In this document: positions 14,985-26,700 of the stretch, piece after piece
How the letters are laid out: each line of letters opens with the position of its first letter
How positions within the stretch are numbered: the first letter of the stretch is position 1
Assembly (NCBI GenBank): GCA_036345935.2
Contig: JADWOT020000003.1
Coordinates: 14,609,901-14,673,900, forward strand
Direction: 5' to 3'
DNA: 64,000 nucleotides
Origin: Taenia hydatigena
Taxonomy: Eukaryota > Platyhelminthes > Cestoda > Cyclophyllidea > Taeniidae
The notes under the pieces: generated by a model
Seen by the model: only the letters and a program-made list of their open reading frames with translations
Told to the model about the DNA's origin: nothing
Database searches by the model: none
Position numbers and translations under genes: made by a program

Positions 14985-15752
14985 ATGTCAATGGCCGTAA
15001 TTAGTCGATGCGGCTTTTTGTTTAATTCTGGAATCCTTCCTCTAATAAAAGCCAGCCAAAATCAATCACTTTCGGTCGCCGTTTCTAGAAATATCCACCT
15101 GACTTTCAATTTGTCCGACTGGATTCGACGAAACACACCCAGAAAACCCTATCGCTATAAAATCAACAAAATATACAGCGTCCTTGAAGAGGAAAAGTAG
15201 GTTCTCTTGCATTATTGTTACATTCACAGAATTGCTATTGATCCGGATAAGGACGCATTTAAAAAGGACCTGTCAGAGGCGGACATCGAAGTCTACAATG
15301 GTAAACCTTATGGATTTATCTATTTTCTTCAGAGGTTCGTAAAAATGTATCTGAGTCCGTGGCCAAGAACGCCTCACGGTACTTTGCGGTTGTCCACTTT
15401 GCTGGAAAGCAATTCAAAGTTACCAACAACGACCTTATCTCTGTTAAAGCACCTCTTCTTGAGGCCGAACCAGGTGAACTAATTCGTCTGGAAAAAGTCC
15501 TACTTGCAGGAAATGCTGATTTCTCCATTGTTGGCAGGCCCTTGCTCCCAAGAAATAACGTTCTGGTAACAGCCATGGTTGTTGAAAAAACCCTGCAGCA
15601 TCCCTCACTCTGGTACCAATTTCATCGAAGAAGACGACACCGGGTAATGAGAGGTAAGCATCTAACACTCCCTTAACACCCTTTTTTGCCTAGTGTACCA
15701 AGACAATCTGGTGACCTTGCGCATCGTGGACGTAGCCGTAACGAATATCTAG
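14985..15752 (+). CDS. MRPL21: Mitochondrial large-subunit ribosomal protein bL21m
   Basis: A structural protein of the mitochondrial 39S subunit. Four exons join in phase: 14985-15196, 15230-15300, 15333-15653 and 15694-15752, giving about 220 residues (human MRPL21 is about 205). The three introns are 33, 32 and 40 nt. The N-terminus is basic and hydroxylated, as expected for a mitochondrial targeting peptide. The L21 core is clear: FAVVHFAGKQFKVTNNDLI, then ELIRLEKVLLAG, the GRPLLPRNNVLVTA loop, and a basic segment with FHRRRRHR followed by a short C-terminal strand ending VAVTNI. The start at 14985 is the first ATG; a second ATG lies two codons on. It is convergent with SAP18, with 141 bp between the two stop codons. 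Confidence 0.94.
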
Positions 15753-15857
15753 CTCTCATGAAATGTCTTCTTAAAACTCCTTTTTCTTCTCTTCAACGGA
15801 TGTGAAGCAGCATTTCCGCTGATTCCAAAGCGAACAGACCCCTTGCCTTACTGAGGA

Positions 15858-15863
15858 TTTATT
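15858..15863 (-). terminator. Poly(A) signal AATAAA for SAP18
   Basis: AATAAA on the minus strand 30 nt past the SAP18 stop codon. It lies inside the 141-bp gap shared with the bL21m 3' end, so the two 3' UTRs probably overlap. Confidence 0.55.
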
Positions 15864-15893
15864 GTTTGAAAATGCAGCTGTACAAATACGGAA

Positions 15894-16862
15894 TTAAAAA
15901 CGCACGGCTTCGCTTCTGTCCTGCATTCGCCTGTGGTAGTTCGCACGGTTACCTTCCTCGGCTAGTGAACTGCGCATTTCGTCGAAGGTAGAAATCGCGA
16001 CGTCCAAGTAGTCACCAATCTAAAAGGGAGTAAAACGGTGGGGCAGTGTATCGCACGATGAAGAAAGTGCTCTTTGCTCGTTCTTATATACTTGGAAGTG
16101 CTTTGATTCAAGAGTAACATCCCCATCGCCAGTTACGTCCTTCTCTTCTTCATCGTTGATTACTCTAGGTTGAATAATGTAAGAGCCCAGATCTCTTTTA
16201 CGGTACGAGCCACGTTGAATAGGATCTGGGTAGATTGACGCAAAGTGGAAGCGAGTAGCTCGGCCCAGCCGCAGGGAATGTCTTCTGTTTGCAACAGTTC
16301 CTCCCGGTAGCGACTTCACCGCGTATAGCACTTCGTGGGATAGGTCCTTCAAGTTAACGTCCAGCCTGTTTCAATTTAGAGAACACTAGAGTTGTGCCAC
16401 AGAGTGATAGCAGTCCTGACTAGGGATATTTCGCCCTTACCACGTGTTGATGTGTAGCTCTGATGGCGGAAATTTCCCACTGGAGAAACAAGATAGCGGT
16501 GTGTGTCGGCCATCGGTAGAGTAGAAGACCCGCACGAGGATGGGGCAAACTGATCTTCGGTCGATTGATGACTTGGGGGAAGTAGCAGTAGGAACAACGA
16601 CAACACTGGACCTCTGACGTTTGGCAGTTGGGTCACGCTCTGACGTATCGCCGTTCCTCAGAACGTCTCTCATGGTACGGGCGACAAAGTTGCTGCCAGA
16701 TTGATCAACTGAAGCTGAGGCTTTGCGCTTGAGAAGAACGCGGCGAGTTTCTGGAACTGGCCCAGTGGTTGCCGGAGGTAGTGGGGACAAATCCTGTCTA
16801 CCGTGTCGAACTCGACGAGAATCAGGTGAAACATCCCATTTGTCAGCGTAAACAGAAGACAT
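15894..16862 (-). CDS. SAP18: Histone deacetylase complex subunit SAP18, with a long N-terminal extension
   Basis: SAP18 is a ubiquitin-fold subunit of the Sin3-HDAC complex and of the ASAP/PSAP RNA-processing complexes. Three exons in phase, 16862-16441, 16365-16092 and 16019-15894, give about 273 residues against 153 in human. The SAP18 fold begins around residue 115: CPILVRVFYSTDGRHTPL, then PPSELHINTW at the exon 1 end (human SSELQIYTWMDATLKELT), DVNLKDLSHEVLYAVKSL, a TRFHFASIYPD strand, the R-K-R-D-L-G-S turn (human V-K-E-I-G-S) and L-ESKHFQ-IGDYLDVAI at the end. Residues 1-110 are an Arg/Ser/Thr-rich, probably disordered extension that is not in the human protein and contains basic clusters such as LLKRK and KRQR. 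The start is the only upstream ATG in this frame. It is divergent from the cadherin gene and convergent with bL21m. Confidence 0.93.
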
Positions 16863-17748
16863 CGTTCTAGAGTTCGCGCAAAAATACGAAAGACTACCTA
16901 ATGTCACGTGTGATTAGAACAGTAGCAACTGAAAATAGCATATAGCGCACTATCTAGGTGTAAGATAGAGACTTACGCCCAGAGTTACACGGATGCAGCT
17001 CTCTAATGATTAGCAACAATTTTGGGGATATTAGACGAATTCCAAAGCTCGGGTCAACTGCTAGCGGTCTAAAATAACGTCATCACGTGCGCCTAGGACT
17101 ATTAAAACCGAACAAATGCAAGGAAAACCGTTATACCATCAAACAACTCACGAACTCCTGATCAGGACTAGTAAAAGATACTCCGCGAAACCTGCAGCAG
17201 CTAACCAATAGAACAAGGGGAAATTGTAATCTAATGGAGCCCAATTGAATCATTAGCCGACCGGCTGTCTTGCACTGCGAGATGTGTGCAAAGCAAGCAA
17301 AGAAGAAAAAGGTGCAATTGTTTTTAAAGTGACACATAGGTTTATAGTTAGCAAAGTTTAAATCAGACGCACAATATCATGTGAGCCTGATCCAGAAATC
17401 TTAAAAATTTCGGCGAAGCCCAGCCAACGGAACAGATAAATAGGAAAAACAAAGTATAATGTGCAGCATGTTTACCAGGTGATAACTGTGAATTCCCCAT
17501 GTTTGAAGCGTTTAAATTGAATCTAACACAGGAAATCGATTTAAGATGTGCTCTCAACTTAAGATTTGCTAAAGATGATTCATTTTTTACCCTTATAACC
17601 ATGTATTGTATAATTTTTGTTTAATCTACTTCTGCACTTAAGTAGGCTATAAGGGATTTTCTAGCATTTTGTTTTAACTGACCGAACGACGGTGAGGATT
17701 CTTATTAGGTCGAATTTGATATGATGGCAAGAATTCGAAACATCCAGG
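16863..17748. promoter_or_regulatory. Shared 5' region between SAP18 (-) and the cadherin gene (+)
   Basis: 886 bp separate the two start codons, so the promoters must lie back to back, or within upstream UTR introns. Two palindromic CACGTG E-boxes are present, at 16905-16910 and 17084-17089; the first is about 43 bp from the SAP18 ATG. No TATA box can be assigned. Confidence 0.4.
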
Positions 17749-20700
17749 ATGCTCGAGGCATTTTGTTTTCTCATTTTTAGCGTTACATTAGCAACGTCTG
17801 TTGTTCAAAAACAAATATCGTTGTATTTGCCGGAAACCACTCAGGGTGTATTATTGCATTTGAAAGACTACGTAAATTTTTCGGCTCCTCAATGCATATT
17901 CTTCGACGACAACGTTAATATTCCCGTGTATGTTTCCGCAATAACCTGCCAGCTGCGTGCGAAAACTAACACGCCGCTCGATTACGAAAGTCTGCCCTTT
18001 TTTACCGTCAATGTCAAAGCTTTCTCCCGCAATAGATTGTTCGGTAAAGACTTTGGTATTATAAGCATTTTTAGTGCCCTATGATACGTTATTATGACTT
18101 ATAACACCTGAATTGACTACAACTGTGCAGCTAGGAGTGATCTTGCGAGCATTCATTATGTCTTAGCTTTTCGTTTATTTGGATCTGCCTTTCATCTGAA
18201 TTTATCATTACTATTCAGATTGTATAAATAGTTTTTTTTAATTTTAGGTGCTCCAAAGTTAAATGACCTTTTGATCACCGTGCATTTGCAGGATGTAAAT
18301 GATGAACGGCCTGTTTTTGTCCCGTTTTGGCCAGACTATCCCTCTTCCATGGCAAAAGCTGTATTAGCTGAAGAATCGAAAACAAAACCTGGTACAAGGG
18401 TGTTCCAAGCCGAAGCAACTGATGCGGATTCAAATGCAGCATTAGAATATCAGTTTACTCCTGGACTAGAAGCGTCAATGACCGAGCGTTTCTACATTTC
18501 GCCAACTTCAGTAAGTCTTTTTGATTCCCTCTTTTACAGAAAACAATACCATCCAACAAATTTTTTAATTTTCGAGTCCTCCACGCAATGAACTGTTTGT
18601 CAATGAAAGCGCAATCATTGAGATTATTTCATATTTTGATTGACAGGATCTATTGGGCTACAAAAAACAAATGGTGCTATTCACCCCTCCTATGGTTACA
18701 TTAAACGTCAAATCATTTTAAATGTCCCAAATTAAGGTCAGAGACTTTTTTTATTTTTTTTGAATCATCATTTGCTATTTACCTATATCCATATTGATCA
18801 CGATCATCAGGTGTTAACTGCACGTTTTATCAAAATAGTTCGTTGTTAAATTGACAGCGGATGATGTCAAACGATTATAAACAAGCTTATTTACGTTGTT
18901 ATCAATGCGTTAACGGAGCTTCCACTTAACGTCAACCACTCTTGCGACCTTTGTAACGGTCGGCACCGCAGGAAAGCGATGATTAAGGTTGATATGTCAT
19001 GTCCGCTAGAGGTGCGTGTTGAAGCAGGTTTCCGTGAGCAACTCGCTCACAATCCACTGTTAGCCATCGTTGGCGTGCCAAGGGCAGCATGCTAAATTGT
19101 GTCTATCATATAGGACGGTCATTTTGACACGCCACTCATACCTCAAGATTTCTTGACTGCGTTCTATAGTGTCATTTGCGGCCACGCTAAAAAGGTACAA
19201 AGGAAGTCATTTTAAACGACTGCGAACCGTGGAATGAAGGTTGCCTACCACATATTGGCATCTAGCTACCATGTAAAATTCAATCGAATTTCCCCAGGAC
19301 ACAAACTTAAAAGGTATAGGTTTTCAGTCTAACTAACTGACTATTCCTGACGTCAAATAAAGGAAGAAATTTCAAATTTTTTACGGATTACATGATTGAG
19401 CATTACAAAACCACTTAGACAGGTGTGGGATCCGAGTTCCTGATTTATGCATGCGATGCAATGTCTCGGGTCATTCGTGGAGGACACTGTAAGGCATTGC
19501 CGGTCTTATAGAAGGGTTGAAGAGTTGCAGGCACGGACGGACGTTCATGGCACCGCTGTCGTCGCACTTATAGTTAAATGCACGATCGCAAGACATCTGC
19601 TCCCTTGAAATACATGACACCAGGTCAATTATCAGAACCGCAGGGGCGAAGAACTCCACGTAGCCCATGTGTGACGGTAGAAACAATCAAGCCTTCTTCC
19701 TTCTTCATTTAGGGAGTCATTACAACGGTGGGGAAGGCTCCTTTTCCTGAAAACCACGTATACAGACTGAGCATTCGTGTTGTGGACTTGAATGCGGCCA
19801 ATCCGGAGAGGAGTTTTGCTGACATGCCACTGTGGGTCTACACCTCCTTTCAACCCGTGGTCTTCCCGGCGCCAATCTTCCAGTTTAACTACTCAGAGGA
19901 TTTGGCACCAGAAACCTTGTAATTTCATTTACTAATTTGGAGACAACTCATTGTCAGTGTAAATTTGGGTCATGCACCAACTGGTCATCTCTTGGACCAA
20001 ATGGGCGTGACAAAAGCTACGGCTGTCAACTGATTTGTAGCGATTGTCACGCAGGTCAGAACGTGTGGTTTGTGCATTTTGAAGGTGTAAATCACTTGAA
20101 TTTATGAGAATTTTTAATGCTTCATTTTGAAGCCTTGTTTGTTATCGGTCGTCTGAAAGGCCTTGACAGAAGAATGTTTCTTCGTACTGCTAAAAAAAAA
20201 TTTCATTTAAGCTTACTTCACTGTCCCAATCTCAATTGTGCACCAACTCTTCCACGCTTCGAACACTCATCTCCACACTGGGATTCGTCTGTCTCTCAGT
20301 GGGCGAGCGGCTGAGCGTTCTACCAGCATGCCGTGTTTTTGAAGTCTTCTCGTGCTGGAGTGCCTGCGGAATCTAAATCTTCTTCAGCATTAGCTTTGTC
20401 ATAATCGTGGGTGCTTTCATCCAAAAAGTTACCACTTCCTGTCACCTGAATTGGCCAGCGGCTGACTAGTGGACATGTGCTTGTAATTTTTGATTGACAC
20501 TGACCTTATAATGGTTAGCAGCACACCCAAGATCTGTCTGCAGGTGATTATCGGCCAGTCAGGAGATTTGACAGACGATCAATCATTCGACGCTACACCT
20601 TCCTAAATACCTTAAAACTTATTACTTCTGATCCCTCTCCCATAGAGTGGGCTACATTCCAGCTCGGTCGTTGAATTCTTTCAATGAAAAGATCTCCTTC

Positions 20701-23700
20701 ACTGTGCTTCGGGGACCCGACCCCTCCAGCGAGCCCGTTCGAATTAGCAAGGGCGACGGTCGAATCACTATCAAACGGCGGTACGACTACGAACTCATAC
20801 TCGACCACTCCTGGAGTTACCTCATAGAGGCGCGCGGCCACAATGGCTTTTCGGCCACCGCTTTAGTGAGTTGAATTGCATAAATTTTTTATTTTACTCT
20901 AAAAGCTACGAGTTCTACTTTAATTTTTTAAGTAGCATGGCCGTACTCTACTTTTTAAACTTTTTCATAAGCCATCACCATTAATCTTTCGATTATGGAT
21001 CGGCCTAAATCCACTCCTTTTTGTTAAAGATGGTGGTCAACATCATTGACGCGAATGACAATCCCCCATTTTTCGAGTTGGCGGAATACCATACAGCACC
21101 CATTCGCGAAACCGTCCAACCCGGGACTGTCGTTCTAACAGGTGAATATGATGACTTCTTAAAGGCTGAAATGGTTTCGCAGCACTTTTAAATGCTGTTA
21201 AATGACAAATTTGCTTCATAACCCTTTTTGGTTTGTTGCTGCTCCTTTTAAGTAGCTGAGGTATTTCAGCTAGTTACCCTGCTCCTACAGAAGTACATTA
21301 TCATCCCGAGGCCTCCCCAAAGACGCAATAATAAAGCGTAGCCATGCAGAAGAATGTTTTGTGATTAATGTACTGAGATTCCAAAAGAGCCGAGCATTTC
21401 TTTCTCTGTGTCTCTTACACTTCCTAGAATGACTCCCGTCTCTACCTCTGGCCACTCTTCTGTTTCTGTCATGAAGAATCGATGGAAAATCAGGAGGCCG
21501 CCTGGTTGTCATAGTGAATTTTATAAGATTTGCTTAGGGTTTCTGGATATCGCGTCTTTTTTTAGAACAAACCTTATCAAAGAGAGACTGTGACTGCATG
21601 GTTTTCTGCAGACGCCATATTCTGGCAGCCAATTGCTGTCGTAGTAACGTTTGCTTTGCGTGGATTGATTCCAAGACCATATTAGCAAACATTCCTTTGC
21701 CTTTTAACTCGACTTATTGAAAGCCAATCCTGAGCATCCAGTTTTTTACGACAGATGGTGACAAAAGTAGAAGTTTTTCCCTCAAGGATTGGATTCAATT
21801 CCGTCTTGACAAGGCTTACTATCAAAGTATGGAAAGGCTGGAAGGCTGTAATCATGGTGGAAGTGCCCGCTAGGTGCCTAATTAAATGCGACTAGAGTTG
21901 ACAGATAACAAGGAGAGCCAGAAAATAGGTTTAAAATCAGACACTATAAATTAAACCAAGGTGTCATTGACATTTTTAGTGACTCCTGGTGATCAGGACA
22001 CATTACCAGCGAACAGAATTTACAAATACAGGCTCCAAGGAGCCGATTCCGAAAAATTTCGCGTAACGGCGGCGCCTGCAAGTTCAGCGCAGATCACGAC
22101 AGCTGAGTGAGTCATAATCTCCTTTTTTTCAATCCGATTTTCGATGATGTCTTAAATGAGTATCATTGTGTTGTGCTGTATAGCAAATTGAGTTTTAGCG
22201 ACCTGCCAATCGGTCGGCCCTTCTACGAGTTTGAATTGATTGCTTCGGACAAAAGCTCAAGTGCCAGCACCCTGATTCGTGTGATGGTTCAAAATGCCAA
22301 TGTCAATCGTCCTGTCATTATTCCCTTACCACCATTGAAAATCTTCCGTCAGCAAGTTGCCAATAAGTACCCTTTTGCTCAGATTTGTGCCACTGATCTA
22401 GATGGTGGAAATATAAGCTATTTCTTTGTGGACACCGGTTAGTTGATGTGCCTTATTTTAGGTTAAATAACTTCCATAAAACACTAAAAAGACGTTTGGA
22501 ATTTCAATTTTAGTAACCAATCGTGAGCTGACTGTACGAGATCCCTTCAAAATTAATACTACTACAGGCGAGATCTCGCTGATCTCCACACCTGACCTTG
22601 GAAATTACAATCTACCGGTTGGGGCCACAGATGGTGGAACTTGCCAAGGCTGTTCACAACCTGAAACGAGCTTGAGGAGTGAGACTTTCAATTTGGTTGT
22701 TGAAGTGGTGGATAAAAATTTTGTGGCTCCTAAATTCACTCACTGTCCGGCCATAATGAATCTTACAGAGTTAGCAGAAGCTGGAACTATCATTGGATCG
22801 GTTAGTCAAAACAATGAAGCAAAATTACCCTCAAATTTTGTGAATTTCATTTACTTTCTATAAAATTGCTTTAATAGGTAGCAGCAACAGACAATGATGA
22901 CGCGAATCTTGCAGCAACACTCCTTCGCTACAAACTGATCGGCAATACGGTATTCGCAAGACCGAATCTCTACCTTCAAATTGACCAAGTAAACGGCTCA
23001 ATTTCTAATGTTAAACCGTTACTTCGCACCGCTGACCAGTTTGGTGGGGTGTTGCCCGATCAACTCTACTTCACAGTGGCTGTCTACGATTGGGGTGGGT
23101 TTCTGTTGCCTCAGTTTAAGGTGACCCTAACACTGAAACATAATAATGTCTTGTGGGATTCGGTCCTCTATTTGCAGGTGTGCCCAAGCTCAAATCTCTG
23201 TGCAATTTCCGTTTGGTGATCGAGGATATTAACAACTACCCTCCTCAATTCGATCCCACCAATTACACTGCATTTGTTCAGCGATATTACCATTACGGTC
23301 AGTATCCCCCAGTTGAAGTCGTCCAAGTGGTTGCAGTTGACTTGGATCAAGCCGGCACCGTGAACGCACAAATTGTGTACGAACTCGTTTCGCACGAAGC
23401 GACGCTCTTCTCTATCAACAATGAAACCGGTGTAATCACCGTGACGAATGAGCTATCTAATGTGGGTTAGCGTCTCGACAAGTACAGATAAGCACATTCA
23501 TGTGCCATTTGCTCACTAGAATTGTTCATATGATTTGCATTGACAAATGAATGACGCTTTACTTTAAAGGTGATCCATTTTGGAGTTTATCATCACTTTC
23601 ACTTAGATTGTAGACACGATGTTATGTGGGCTGATTGACTGACTAGCTTGTGCAGAGCTGAAGGTAAATAGTTCCATGGGGCACGAGAGATTCAGTCTCA

Positions 23701-26700
23701 GGCCTTATCATGATTGTCAGTAGGTAGAAGCGTCATCCGAATTCACAAGTTGCTACAAGCGACTGGAAATCAAAATACGATAAAAATGGATTTGGCCAAG
23801 ACTGAGGCTGAGACAGTGTCTTCCACTCCATCCCATCCCACCTCACTCAATCTGATCTTGCAGTTTAAGTCCTCCCACAGGCAGTTGTGCAATGAACTTG
23901 AGGTGTTGCGTCGTTAGTGGAAATTCACACAGTTCACCACACACAAGGCATTGCCTTCCGTGGACGTGATGGCACACCGAAGTGGTCACAAGCCTTTCAG
24001 TATCCGACGGCGGTCGATCATATAGTCAGTCATTTCGGAACCACAAATGCTTCTTCCTTGAAGCTAATTGTCGGTCACTTGCTCCTTCACGCCTTAGTAG
24101 GCCCTCCTGACTGGGGCCTCCCAAACTTTGAGTGTCTTGTAGAGCTTTTCGTCAATACCATGAAACAAGTTGCTGGTGAACCTTGCGCAGGCTTGGAACC
24201 GAGTTCATTTCAGCTTCTCAAGCCGGATAAACATGCATCATTTTCAACCATTACATGATGAGAAGAGGAATTGAAGTAAGGGAATAGTAGCCAAGAGCAT
24301 CCGGCTAGCTGATGGGCTGAATTCCCAATCTCCAGACAACCTTCAACCCATTATAGCTGTTAGTCCATGGAAGGGACTCTATGGAGAGGAGACGCATGAA
24401 AGGATTAGTTCAAGTTCTGAACGTAGCCTTCTAAAATTTTAAATTGAGAATTGTACTATGAAGTCGCAGGTATTGCCATCACACAGCTTCTGTTTCAGAT
24501 AACCCGGCGATGTTCCACAGCATTACCAGCTAGACTGTATACAAAGACAAGATAAATCAACGATTATTACTGCCCTCATGTGGTACATTAAGCATCTTAC
24601 CTGTCTATTCTGTTTTCAGTCATCCTATACGTTCGGGGTCCGCGCGAAAAATCCCGTCGAATTAGTTGGAACCTGGAGGACATGGCAGATCGCTACTGTT
24701 ACCGTCATTACATCCCTCACACCTCAACTTCTTCCTCCACTCATCCAAATTGGTTTCTTGTAAGCCAGTTCAGCTGGTATTTGGTGTCTCACTTTCAAAA
24801 AAAATGTTTGAAATGTGCCTCAATGGATTCAAACAGGGTCACAAAGTTCCGGGAGAATAGCGATAATCAAGAACTGGCCAAGATAATGGCAAAGCCTTGG
24901 CATGGAGCTACCTACGACTATTCCATCGCGCACATCCCGGGGGACTTTGAACAGACTGGCTGGATTAACAGTCCACCGCCGTTTACCAGCGGGATTGTCT
25001 ATCCTCCTGGAGGAATACCTACGCTGACTATCTACTCGGGCTCAAATTTCCTCTACCAAAGACTTAGTCGCTACTTCGTGCGAGTCCGAGCCTGTCAACA
25101 GCCCACAAATCCGCGCTTTGGCGAAATTTGTACTGACGTAGTGATAACCTTCGAATTGGAGGATGTAAACAACATGATGCCACAGTTTATTGACCAATTA
25201 AGTCTGTCCGAGGTGGGTCTTCTTGAGAATTCTGCAGTGGGAACAGAGGTGCTGAAGCTATTTGCTGTGGACTTGGATCCAACACCGAGCTTCAACGAAG
25301 TACGCGAAAAATCTACTACGCAAGATTGCATTCATGCTCAAGATATCCACAGCCTGAGAAATCTAATTTACTCCTGTTATAATTGCAGATTCAGTACTCC
25401 TTAATACCAACCACCGACGCTGCTAATTTCAAAATCGAGGGAGACCTACTAGTTACCGCGACTGCTCAATTTGATTTAGAAAAGAAAAAGAATTACGTGC
25501 TGAAGGTGAAGGCGGAGGACATTGATCCCTCTTCACTACAAGGTAATCAGGATCGGCCGAATTCAAGTAATTTTTAGCACTTTTGACGCTATTTAATCAC
25601 TGTATTCATGCCTTTTCAGCTGAATTGCCTCTTACTGTGCACCTGTTGGACCAGAACGATCAGTGTCCTCAATTTACCTTATCTACGACGATATTCACTG
25701 CCTTGGAGTCCCTTGAAGTTGGGAAGGAGGTAGACAGGATTATTGCAAAAGACGCCGATGAGACGTCAGTGCTTGTCTACACGATGGTGGGAATCTATTC
25801 TGATTTTGCTATCAATTCCGCCACAGGCGAAATCCTAGTTGCACGACCGCTCGCCTTGGCTACTGAAAGTGTACGTACTCTGATTAAAACCGGGTTCACA
25901 ACTCTATATTTGAAGTCTAAAATTAGAACCTTTAAATACCATCTATAAGGCACCTTCACAGGACCAGTAGCCAGCATCGCCGGCTTTCCTTGTGTTTTGA
26001 TACCACTGCTCATGCGTCTGCATTTACTTCATGACTTGTCATCTTCTCTTTCGATGCCTCCCAGAATCAAACATACAAGGTTTCGGTGAATGACGGAGAA
26101 TGTGCAGTAGAAATGTTAGTGACAATCAACATCCTCTCCTCGAACGGACGTTTACCAGAGTTTACAGAATCTGTATACACCAACGATGTAACTGAATCCT
26201 CCACTGTCAACTCCTCAGATCTCGTGAGTTATTGCGCCTTACCATACCATATTTAAAGATCTGCTACTAATAAATCTTAGGCGTTTTTGAGGTTTTAAGT
26301 TTGTCTGTATCATACAGATACAACTCTTCAAATGTCACCTTTCTTCAGACCAATCAGCCCTCAGCCACTGATCCCAATAAACCGCAACAAGTGAACTACT
26401 CACTCAGTGGCTATTTCATCAACTACTTCAGCATAAATCAAACGACGGGAAAAGTGAGTATTGTCAAGGGAATGCCGAGGGACAAACCAGATGGACAGCC
26501 GGTAAGACTTATGGGACATCAAGCCTTTATGCTTGAGGATCTGATTTCATACTAATAGCAGATTTCAAGCGGTCAAAAGTTCACTAAATATTTCAATGCT
26601 ATTAAGTAATCATTGGCATCTTGCATCCAACTTTTATCAGGAAGGTTTTTGCCATCGAACTCTTCTTTAATGCAGTTGAACAGTCCCAAAAATCTTGTAG

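Noticed and set aside
23917..24258. 113-codon open frame inside the intron between cadherin exons
   Set aside because: Not cadherin-like, and it does not join in phase with either neighbour. No recognisable transposon protein.
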